DNA from: Pseudomonadota bacterium
GTDB taxonomy: Bacteria > Pseudomonadota > Alphaproteobacteria > Rhizobiales > Rhizobiaceae
NCBI GenBank assembly: GCA_023444445.1
Contig: JAEXMK010000250.1
Span: 1 to 7,027, forward strand
Length of the DNA: 7,027 nucleotides
Reading direction: 5' to 3'
Below are positions 1 to 6,021 of the stretch, in pieces (the stretch's first letter is position 1; every line of letters begins with the position of its first letter). The position numbers and the translations under genes are program-made. The notes under the pieces are model-generated. The model had not been told where the DNA came from. It was given only the letters and a program-made list of their open reading frames with translations, and searched no databases.

Positions 1-26
1 GCATACGAGGTCGTGCCGTAATCGTT

Positions 27-32
27 GAGGAG
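27..32 (+). promoter_or_regulatory. Shine-Dalgarno site of yajC
   Basis: GAGGAG lies six bases before the ATG at 39. This is a strong ribosome binding site and fixes the yajC start. Only 38 bases precede the gene in the window, so its promoter and any upstream operon member cannot be judged. Confidence 0.85.
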
Positions 33-38
33 TTTTAT

Positions 39-386
39 ATGTTCATTAGTCAAGCTTTTGCCCAGGACGCAACGGGCGGCGCATCGGCCTTCGGTTCCGG
101 CCTGGAAATGCTTTTCCTGTTTGCGCCGCTTATGGTCGTCTGGTACTTTTTCCTCATCCGTCCGCAGCGCGCGCAGATGAAGAAGCGCCAGGAGACGCTG
201 ACCAATATTCGCCGTGGCGATCAGGTCGTTTTGGGCGGTGGCATCGTTGGCAAGGTGACCAAGGTCATCGATGACAGCGAACTCGAAGTCGAAATCGCCG
301 AAGGCGTGAAAATCCGTGCTGCTCGTGCTTATATCGCCGAAGTGCGCGTGAAGGGCGAAGTGGTCAAGACGGAAGCCGCTTCCTGA
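39..386 (+). CDS. yajC: Sec translocon accessory subunit YajC
   Basis: This 115-residue protein matches YajC, the small inner-membrane partner of SecD and SecF that associates with the SecYEG translocon and YidC. One hydrophobic segment spans about residues 23-40 and ends in the family signature FFLIRPQ (37-43). A basic stretch follows (QMKKRQE), then a small beta-rich cytoplasmic domain with RRGDQVVLGGGIVGKV (about 58-73). Length and layout are normal for the family. The start is fixed by a strong GAGGAG six bases upstream. secDF follows on the same strand after a 79-bp spacer, the classic yajC-secD-secF order, so co-transcription is likely. E. coli YajC is not essential; its exact role is still loosely defined. 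Identification is secure from the TM-RPQ motif and the neighbour. Confidence 0.96.
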   Translation: MFISQAFAQDATGGASAFGSGLEMLFLFAPLMVVWYFFLIRPQRAQMKKRQETLTNIRRGDQVVLGGGIVGKVTKVIDDSELEVEIAEGVKIRAARAYIAEVRVKGEVVKTEAAS

Positions 387-424
387 TCCTGTCGGACAAC
401 CGATGCCTGCTTCCGAATTTTGAC

Positions 425-445
425 GGGTTGCGCGTCGCGCGACCC
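425..445 (+). other. Hairpin in the yajC-secDF spacer
   Basis: GGGTTGCGC (425-433) pairs with GCGCGACCC (437-445) across a three-base loop, GTC. This makes a nine-pair stem with one G-U pair, lying 20 bases before the proposed secDF start. No run of T follows on either strand, so it is not a standard intrinsic terminator. It could stabilise or process the mRNA and set yajC against secDF levels, but that is inference. Confidence 0.5.
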
Positions 446-465
446 CAACCTTGACCGAGATCGAA

Positions 466-3030
466 ATGCTTCATTTTTCCCGTTGGAAAACAGTCTTCAT
501 CTGGCTGCTTGTGCTGGCAAGCGTCGTTATCGCCTCTCCCAACCTGTTTACGGACAAACAGCTGGAGAGCATGCCTGCCTGGTACAAGGACAACAAGGTA
601 ACGCTCGGTCTCGACCTTCAGGGCGGCTCGCACATCATGCTCAAGATCGAGCGTTCCGATATTGTCAAGGAACGGCTTGAAACGATCGTGGGTGATGTGC
701 GCACGCAGCTTCGCGACGCCAACATCAAATATTCGGGGCTTACCGGTAACGGCCAGCTCGTCCAGGTCCGCATCAGCGATCCAGCGCAGATGGAAGCCGC
801 CAAGACCGCACTTCGCGATCTGACGCAGCCGGTGTCCGCCGGAACGCTGGTCGGCGGCTCCATCACTGAAGTCACGATGAACGACGGCGGCGACAATCTG
901 CTGCGTCTCAATCTGACGGATGAGGGCATCGATTACCGCTTGTCTTCGGCCGTGTCGCAGTCCATCGAGGTCGTGCGCCGCCGCGTTGACGAAGTCGGCA
1001 CCACCGAGCCGCTCATCCAGCGCCAGGGTTCCGACCGCATCATCGTGCAGGTGCCGGGTCTTCAGGATCCGCAACGCCTGAAATCGCTTTTGAACCAGAC
1101 GGCAAAGCTGTCCTTCCGCATGGTCGACACGACGATGCCGGTACAGGAAGCGATGAACGGCCGTCCGCCCGCAACCTCTGAAGTTCTCTATTCGCAGGAC
1201 GATCCGCCGGTTCCTTATCTGGTGGAGCGCCGTGCACTCGTTTCCGGCGACAATCTCGTCGACGCCCAGGCAAGCTTCAACCAGCAGACCAATGAGCCGG
1301 TCGTTACCTTCCGCTTCGACAGCCGCGGCGCGCAGCGCTTTGCGCAGGCGACGCAGCAGAACGTCGGCAAGCCGTTCGCTATCGTGCTCGACAATCAGGT
1401 CATCTCGGCGCCGGTCATCCGCGAGCCGATCATTGGCGGTTCTGGACAGATTTCCGGTAATTTCTCGGTGCAGGGTGCGAATGACCTCGCGGTACTGCTG
1501 CGCGCGGGTGCGCTGCCGGCCACGCTGACGGTCGTTGAAGAGCGCACCGTCGGTCCGAGCCTTGGTAACGACTCCATCACCGCAGGCCTGACGGCCAGCG
1601 CCATCGGTGCAGTCGGTGTCCTCATCTTCATGTTTGTTTTCTACGGCTTCTTCGGCCTGCTGGCGAACATCGCCCTCATCGTCAACGTCGTGATGCTGAT
1701 TGCGGTGTTGAGTGTGATTGGGTCGACGCTGACTTTGCCGGGTATCGCCGGTATCGTGCTGACAATCGGTATGGCGGTGGATTCCAACGTTCTGATCTAT
1801 GAGCGCATCCGCGAGGAGGTGAAGAGCGGCAAACCGCTAATCCAGTCACTTGATAACGGCTTCACCCGCGCCTTCGCCACTATCATCGACGCCAACCTGA
1901 CAACGCTGATCGTCGCGAGTGTGCTGTTCTACATGGGCACCGGTCCGGTCAAGGGCTTTGCCGTAACGCTCGCCGTCGGGATCATCACGACCGTCTTCAC
2001 GGCCTATACGCTAACAGCGTGGATGTTCGGCTACTGGGTTCGCCGCAGCCGTCCGAAGCACCTGCCGAAGGGTGTCCGCACCGCCATGTTCGACGGTCGC
2101 GACATTCCCTTCATGCGTTACCGTCGTGTGGTGTTCCTGATCACCGGCGCTGTAATGCTCGCCTGCGTTGGCGGTTTCGTGGCCAAGGGCCTGAACCTCG
2201 GTATCGATTTCCAGGGCGGCTCGGTCATCGAAGTCCGCGCCAAGCAGGGCGATGCCGATATTGCCGATATTCGCGATCGGCTGAACCAGCTGAACCTCGG
2301 TGAAATTCAGGCGCAGAATTTCGGTACGCCGCAGGATGTTCTCATCCGCATCCAGGCGCAGGACGGCGGCGAAAATGCCGAGCAGTCAGCGATCACCATG
2401 GTGCGTGGAGAGCTTGAGGACAAATATGACTTCCGCCGCGTGGAAGTCGTCGGTCCAGCCGTTTCCGGTGACCTGACCGTGACCTCAACCATCGGCGTTA
2501 TGCTCGCCATGGCGGCGATCATGATCTACATCTGGGTTCGCTTCGAGTGGCAGTTTGCACTCGGCGCGGTCATATCCATGGTGCATGACGTGGTCTTCAC
2601 CATCGGCCTATTCGTCTTCCTGGGGATAGAATTCAACCTGACCAGTATCGCGGCGATCCTGACGATCATCGGTTATTCACTGAACGACACCGTCGTCATC
2701 TACGACCGCGTCCGCGAAAACTTGAGGCGATACAAAAAGATGCCGCTGTCGATGATCATCGACGTGTCGCTGAACCAGACGCTGTCGCGCACGATCCTCA
2801 CAGGTCTGACCGTGCTCCTGGCACTGCTGGCGCTGTATCTCTTCGGCGGCGAGGTCATCCGTTCCTTCACCTTCGCCATGCTGTTCGGTGTCGGTATCGG
2901 CGTGTTCTCCTCGGTCTACATCGCCGCTCCGGTGCTGATCGCCTTCAAGCTTCGTCCCGATAGCAAGGACGCGGAAGACGAGAAGGAAGAAAAGCCCGGT
3001 AACGCCATCGGCGGCAAGCCTGCCGTCTGA
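466..3030 (+). CDS. secDF: Fused protein translocase subunit SecDF
   Basis: This 854-residue protein joins SecD and SecF in one chain. Both use the proton gradient to help pull secreted proteins across the inner membrane after SecA/SecYEG. The SecD half has TM1 (about 8-28), the signature GLDLQGGSH (48-56), a large periplasmic domain, then TM2-6 from about 370, with AVDSNVLIYERIREE around Asp439. A cytoplasmic link (about 525-552) leads to the SecF half: TM7 (about 553-575), GIDFQGG (579-585), a periplasmic domain and TM8-12, with YSLNDTVVIYDR around Asp741 and Arg775. By motif position Asp439, Asp741 and Arg775 correspond to E. coli SecD D519, SecF D213 and SecF R247, charged residues tied to proton-driven function, so the pump looks intact. 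The tail is highly charged. I chose ATG 466, with a weak GAG six bases upstream, over an in-frame TTG at 451 that has no ribosome binding site. The stop overlaps the next start. Confidence 0.96.
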   Translation: MLHFSRWKTVFIWLLVLASVVIASPNLFTDKQLESMPAWYKDNKVTLGLDLQGGSHIMLKIERSDIVKERLETIVGDVRTQLRDANIKYSGLTGNGQLVQVRISDPAQMEAAKTALRDLTQPVSAGTLVGGSITEVTMNDGGDNLLRLNLTDEGIDYRLSSAVSQSIEVVRRRVDEVGTTEPLIQRQGSDRIIVQVPGLQDPQRLKSLLNQTAKLSFRMVDTTMPVQEAMNGRPPATSEVLYSQDDPPVPYLVERRALVSGDNLVDAQASFNQQTNEPVVTFRFDSRGAQRFAQATQQNVGKPFAIVLDNQVISAPVIREPIIGGSGQISGNFSVQGANDLAVLLRAGALPATLTVVEERTVGPSLGNDSITAGLTASAIGAVGVLIFMFVFYGFFGLLANIALIVNVVMLIAVLSVIGSTLTLPGIAGIVLTIGMAVDSNVLIYERIREEVKSGKPLIQSLDNGFTRAFATIIDANLTTLIVASVLFYMGTGPVKGFAVTLAVGIITTVFTAYTLTAWMFGYWVRRSRPKHLPKGVRTAMFDGRDIPFMRYRRVVFLITGAVMLACVGGFVAKGLNLGIDFQGGSVIEVRAKQGDADIADIRDRLNQLNLGEIQAQNFGTPQDVLIRIQAQDGGENAEQSAITMVRGELEDKYDFRRVEVVGPAVSGDLTVTSTIGVMLAMAAIMIYIWVRFEWQFALGAVISMVHDVVFTIGLFVFLGIEFNLTSIAAILTIIGYSLNDTVVIYDRVRENLRRYKKMPLSMIIDVSLNQTLSRTILTGLTVLLALLALYLFGGEVIRSFTFAMLFGVGIGVFSSVYIAAPVLIAFKLRPDSKDAEDEKEEKPGNAIGGKPAV

Positions 3031-3032
3031 TG
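3028..3032 (+). promoter_or_regulatory. TGATG stop-start overlap, secDF to NDUFAF3-like gene
   Basis: The TGA of secDF (3028-3030) shares its A with the ATG of the next gene (3030-3032). No clear Shine-Dalgarno precedes this ATG, so re-initiation by ribosomes finishing secDF is the likely mode of translation. Confidence 0.8.
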
Positions 3033-3422
3033 GCCGGCGGGATCGAAATACGCCCGGCCCATTTTCCCGGCCGGGCGCCCATCGATGCCTATGGCAATGG
3101 CGGCTTTCGCTTTGCCGACATGTCGCATCGCGGCTCTCTTCTCCTGCTGCCTTCGGGCATTTACGGGTGGGAGCCCGTTGATGCGAAAGAATTGACCGTC
3201 GGGCATTTCGAAAAGGTTCTGGCGGAAGCGCAGGATATCGAAGTGCTGCTGATCGGTACGGGTGACGGCATGCGGGTTTTGCCGAAAGAACTGCGTGCCG
3301 CCTTCAAGGAGGCGGGAATTTCGGTTGATCCGATGAGCACGGGGGCTGCCGTGCGCACCTATAATATCATGCTTTCGGAATCGCGCGCCGTCGCCGCGGC
3401 GCTGATTGCCGTCGAAGGCTGA
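3030..3422 (+). CDS. Mth938/DUF498 domain protein, NDUFAF3-like
   Basis: This 130-residue protein fits the Mth938-like (DUF498/DUF598) family, whose human member NDUFAF3 is an assembly factor of respiratory complex I. Visible family traits are the N-terminal PIDAYGNGGFRFAD (18-31), the strand-turn LLLLPSGIYGWEP (37-49), the central VLLIGTGDGMRVLP (72-85) and the C-terminal segment with MSTGAAVRTYNIMLSESRAVAAALI. There is no signal peptide or membrane helix, so it should be cytoplasmic. It nearly fills the single domain with no extra parts. The ATG overlaps the secDF stop (TGATG), which strongly suggests translational coupling to the Sec subunit. The next gene encodes an NDUFAF6-like protein. 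Membership of the fold family is clear; a role in bacterial complex I assembly is inferred from the mitochondrial relatives. Confidence 0.9.
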   Translation: MAGGIEIRPAHFPGRAPIDAYGNGGFRFADMSHRGSLLLLPSGIYGWEPVDAKELTVGHFEKVLAEAQDIEVLLIGTGDGMRVLPKELRAAFKEAGISVDPMSTGAAVRTYNIMLSESRAVAAALIAVEG

Positions 3423-3445
3423 AGGCGTTTCGCGCGCGGGGAACC

Positions 3446-4291
3446 ATGGAACCCACAGAAAATCTCGACGTCTGCCTCGCGATGCTGCGCGACACCGATC
3501 GTGACCGCTATCTCGCCTGCCTTCTGTCGCCGGCTGACAAGCGCAACTCTCTCGCCGCACTCTATGCCTTCAACGCCGAAATCGCCCGCATCCGCGATTC
3601 CGTGCGCGATGCGCTGCCCGGTGAAGTGCGCATGCAATGGTGGCGCGACCTTATCGACGGCAATCCGCACGGCGACAGCCAGTCCCACCCGGTGGCCGCA
3701 GCGCTTCTGACCACAATCGAGCAATATCGCCTGCCGCGCCCGGTGCTCGGCAATATGATCGAGGCGCGTATCTTCGACCTCTATGACGATCTGTTCGAGG
3801 ATCGCAATGCACTTGAGGGTTACGCCGGCGAAACGGCCTCGGCCCTGATCCAGCTGGCAAGCCTCGTGCTTTCCGCTGATGATGCCGCTCAAAGTGCTGA
3901 AGCGGCGGGACATGCGGGTGTGGCTCAGGCCATGGCTGGAATGTTGCTGCTCATGCCGCTTCACCGGCGTCGCGGCCAGGTCTATATCCCCGCCGACATG
4001 CTGGCCGCGGCTGGTCTTGATCGTGAAACCTTTCTCGAGGGTGAGGACAGGCAGCGCATCGGTATTGCTGTGGAGATATTCGCCGTCCACGCGCTTGATC
4101 ATATCGAGAAGGCAAGGCGTGCGACGATCGCAAAAAATCTCTTTGCTGCCTATCTGCCCGTTGCCTTGTCCGGCCCGGTCATCGCGGCCGCCAGAAAGGC
4201 GGGGGCGGGGGTATTTGATGGCGATCTGCAATTGTCGCAGCTTCGCCGGCAATGGCTGCTTGCGAAAGCCTCTTTCCTCAAGCGCTTCTGA
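3446..4291 (+). CDS. Squalene/phytoene synthase-fold protein, NDUFAF6-like
   Basis: This 281-residue protein belongs to the squalene/phytoene synthase family but resembles the non-catalytic branch typified by mitochondrial NDUFAF6, a complex I assembly factor. The start of the fold is seen in LAALYAFNAEIARIRDSV (about 35-52), where true synthases carry a DxxxD motif after YAF; here it is disrupted. Then come VRMQWWRDLID (62-72), HPVAAALL, and LEGYAGETASALIQLASLVL. The second aspartate motif region reads AGMLLLMPLHRRRGQVYIP, like the LRATPYH...VFLP block I recall in human NDUFAF6, and has no RDxxxD. It is therefore probably a pseudoenzyme rather than a carotenoid or hopanoid enzyme. It starts 23 bases after the NDUFAF3-like gene, with GGGGAA close to the ATG. 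Automated annotation would probably call it phytoene synthase, which I think is misleading. Confidence 0.88.
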   Translation: MEPTENLDVCLAMLRDTDRDRYLACLLSPADKRNSLAALYAFNAEIARIRDSVRDALPGEVRMQWWRDLIDGNPHGDSQSHPVAAALLTTIEQYRLPRPVLGNMIEARIFDLYDDLFEDRNALEGYAGETASALIQLASLVLSADDAAQSAEAAGHAGVAQAMAGMLLLMPLHRRRGQVYIPADMLAAAGLDRETFLEGEDRQRIGIAVEIFAVHALDHIEKARRATIAKNLFAAYLPVALSGPVIAAARKAGAGVFDGDLQLSQLRRQWLLAKASFLKRF

Positions 4292-4363
4292 TTGCACAAG
4301 GCGGCAATCGCCGCGAGCCACACTTCACGCAAGCCTCAAGCTTTATGAACCCAGATCGGGTTC
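4290..4363 (+). other. Spacer with two small inverted repeats
   Basis: Between the NDUFAF6-like gene and the next start there are 125 bases without a gene. GATTGC (4290-4295) pairs with GCAATC (4304-4309) across eight bases, and GAACCC (4347-4352) pairs with GGGTTC (4358-4363) across AGATC. Neither is followed by a run of T. They may weaken read-through or mark mRNA processing; a full terminator is not supported. A third, imperfect palindrome, TCGAGTCGCGAATCGA, covers 4372-4387. Confidence 0.35.
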
Positions 4364-4401
4364 GTGTCGTTTCGAGTCGCGAATCGAGGGGTTTCGGTAC
4401 T

Positions 4402-4408
4402 GAGGGAG
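4402..4408 (+). promoter_or_regulatory. Shine-Dalgarno site deciding the 4417 start
   Basis: GAGGGAG ends eight bases before the ATG at 4417. It supports this start over earlier in-frame ATG codons, which lie inside or just after the preceding gene and have no comparable site. Confidence 0.65.
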
Positions 4409-4416
4409 CGTCCCGA

Positions 4417-4875
4417 ATGAATTTGGCGATCTGGATTATCGTTTTCGTGCTGCTTTCTGTCTTTGCCGTTTATGCCTGGCGCATGTCGCGGGCGACCGAA
4501 GAGGACAGCAGCCATGATGTGGGGCAGGCGATCATGGATTTCGCCCGGGCCTTTCCCAATGAGGCGATCAGAAGCCTGCACATGACGGCGGATGGCGTCG
4601 CAGCTTTCGTGCGGCTGCACGATAACAAGGCCGGTTTCATGCGCAATATGGGTTCGCACTATGTCTGTGTGATGATCGATCCCGAGCGCATCCGGGTCGA
4701 GAGTCTGGAAACTGGCGATGGTTTCGTCGTCACCTTTTTCGACATGCCGAAATATAGCGGCTCATACCGCTTCAAATCCGCCGGAGAGGCGGCCGAGGTT
4801 TCACTGTGGCTGCTTGGCAGCCTTGTGGAGGCGCAGGATCATCACGACGAAGGGCCGCTGCCCTCAGGCGCCTGA
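4417..4875 (+). CDS. Conserved-looking membrane-anchored protein of unknown function
   Basis: I do not recognise a characterised family for this 152-residue protein. Residues 3-21 (LAIWIIVFVLLSVFAVYAW) form one membrane helix, followed by RMSRATEE, so the chain is probably anchored by its N-terminus. By the positive-inside rule the basic residues after the helix favour a cytoplasmic soluble part, although the signal is modest. The soluble part has a helix with DVGQAIMDFARAFPNEAIRS, then strand-like segments (AAFVRLHDNKAGFMRN, HYVCVMIDPERIRVESL, GFVVTFFDMPKYSGSYRF) and a final helix, suggesting a compact alpha/beta domain. The start at 4417 has GAGGGAG just upstream; the frame stays open to 4252, but that longer version would overlap the preceding gene. 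It is the last gene of the + strand run and could serve the same membrane-assembly theme. That link rests on position only. Confidence 0.75.
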   Translation: MNLAIWIIVFVLLSVFAVYAWRMSRATEEDSSHDVGQAIMDFARAFPNEAIRSLHMTADGVAAFVRLHDNKAGFMRNMGSHYVCVMIDPERIRVESLETGDGFVVTFFDMPKYSGSYRFKSAGEAAEVSLWLLGSLVEAQDHHDEGPLPSGA

Positions 4876-4893
4876 ACGGCTCCTCAGCCACTG

Positions 4894-5829
4894 TCATTGC
4901 CCGTCGAGCGGCGGGGTGGCAGCGGACTGCTGGCGCTCACGCCAGATGATGAACAGGCCGGATGCGACAATGATGAGGATGCCGAGCCATTTCGATGGGG
5001 TGGGGAAATCCGAAAATAGCGCGTAACCGAGGATCGTAGCCGAGATGATCTCGAAATACTGGAATGGCGCCAGCAAGGACAGCGGCGCCAGCCGAAAGGC
5101 CCTGACGATCAGCAGGTGCATGTAGCCGGATATCGATCCCAGCAGAACCAGCAGGACCAGCGCAAAGGCGGATTGCGGAAGCGAGACAACAAAGTCCTTG
5201 TCTCCCAGCGCATCGCCGACAAAAAGTGCGGCCGCCATGAACAGCGCGCCGGCGATGCCGGACATGGTCTGCATGACAAGCGGGCTGTCAGCATTACCGA
5301 TTGCACGGTTGAGGAACAGATACAGCGTATAGAAAAAGGCGCAGGCGACGGGCAGGAGCGAGGTCCAGCCGAAGATCTCGAAACTCGGCTGGATGACGAT
5401 CAGCGCGCCGCCGAAACCCACCACGATCGCCGTCCAGCGCTTCCAGCCCACCTTATCGCCCAGGAAGAGTGCCGACATCATCGTCAGCATGAAGGGTTCC
5501 ACGAAATAGATCGCGAAGACGTCGGCCAGCGGCATGTATTTGACGGCAGCGAAGAACATCAGGCTTGCGGAGGCGTGCAGCACGCCGCGCAGGCAGTTCA
5601 GCCACGGTCGCCTGGCTTTGAACAGTGCCCCGGGTGATACGACCAGCAGCAGCGGCAGGGTGCAAAGGACCTGAAAAAAGAATCGGTAAAAGGTCACCTG
5701 CGCCGGCGACATGCCACCGCTGACCGCCATGTATTTGGCGATTGCATCCATGACCGGCAGCACCAGCATGCAGCCCGCCATGATGGTCATGCCCTTGGCG
5801 ATATCGTTGAAACCGGTCCGGCTGGTCAT
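4894..5829 (-). CDS. EamA/DMT-superfamily transporter
   Basis: This 311-residue protein is very hydrophobic and shows ten membrane helices (about residues 13-33, 45-65, 79-97, 104-123, 131-147, 154-175, 185-205, 219-240, 248-270, 281-297). That is the two-repeat EamA layout of drug/metabolite transporters. Family-like blocks are YMPLADVFAIYFVEPF with GDKVGWKRW in the first repeat, and APLSLLAPFQYFEIISA ending in GLFIIWRE in the second. Members export or import amino acids, nucleosides, S-adenosylmethionine and other small molecules; the substrate here cannot be told from sequence. The start at 5829 has no clear Shine-Dalgarno (TATTCCAA precedes the ATG). Internal ATG codons at residues 14 and 17 would cut into helix 1. 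It converges with the membrane-anchored protein gene, with 18 bp between stops, and lies downstream of lipB in the same direction. A functional tie to lipB is not evident. Confidence 0.9.
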   Translation of the reverse strand: MTSRTGFNDIAKGMTIMAGCMLVLPVMDAIAKYMAVSGGMSPAQVTFYRFFFQVLCTLPLLLVVSPGALFKARRPWLNCLRGVLHASASLMFFAAVKYMPLADVFAIYFVEPFMLTMMSALFLGDKVGWKRWTAIVVGFGGALIVIQPSFEIFGWTSLLPVACAFFYTLYLFLNRAIGNADSPLVMQTMSGIAGALFMAAALFVGDALGDKDFVVSLPQSAFALVLLVLLGSISGYMHLLIVRAFRLAPLSLLAPFQYFEIISATILGYALFSDFPTPSKWLGILIIVASGLFIIWRERQQSAATPPLDGQ

Positions 5830-5975
5830 TTGGAATACTGCACTTTCGGGCGGGAGGAGAGGTCAAGAGGACGTAAACAGTCGACCCGTCTCCAGTGCCC
5901 TGGCGGATTTCCGGTGCGTCGAGATCTTCATATCAACGACGAAGCATCAACGCACATTGCTTTTTATCATGCGTT

Positions 5976-5992
5976 TATCAGCGCCGCTGATA
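5976..5992. promoter_or_regulatory. Perfect 17-bp palindrome with flanking TTTATCA repeat
   Basis: TATCAGCG C CGCTGATA is a perfect inverted repeat with eight-base arms in the 192-bp spacer between lipB and the transporter gene. TTTATCA occurs twice in direct order, at 5963-5969 and 5974-5980, eleven bases apart (about one helical turn), the second copy being part of the left arm. This looks more like a protein-binding operator than an RNA terminator, because neither strand shows a following T-run and the loop would be tiny. The rest of the spacer (5830-6021) shows no gene that I can support. Confidence 0.4.
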
Positions 5993-6021
5993 CATCCACA
6001 TCGACCGGACCGACGACGCCG

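Noticed and set aside
451..465. Earlier TTG start for secDF
   Set aside because: It adds only five residues, lacks a ribosome site and sits right after a strong hairpin. ATG 466 starts the natural basic-then-hydrophobic N-terminus (MLHFSRWKT...).
364..1074. Long open frame on the minus strand opposite secDF
   Set aside because: The coding strand carries an unmistakable SecD. The antisense product has no family features and reflects GC-rich codon bias.
2916..3560. Minus-strand open frame across the NDUFAF3-like gene
   Set aside because: It overlaps three genes on the other strand, has no membrane or domain signature, and its product is rich in Arg/His as expected for an antisense shadow.
3359..4321. 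320-residue minus-strand open frame opposite the NDUFAF6-like gene
   Set aside because: It is longer than the real gene but has no recognisable motifs, whereas the + strand frame matches NDUFAF6-type blocks along its whole length.
4878..4889. GGCTCCTCAGCC as a terminator between the convergent genes
   Set aside because: The stem has only four pairs and no T-run on either strand.
5976..5992. Palindrome as intrinsic terminator of lipB
   Set aside because: On the minus strand it is followed by AACGCATGATAAAAAGC, with no T-run, and the loop would be three bases or fewer.
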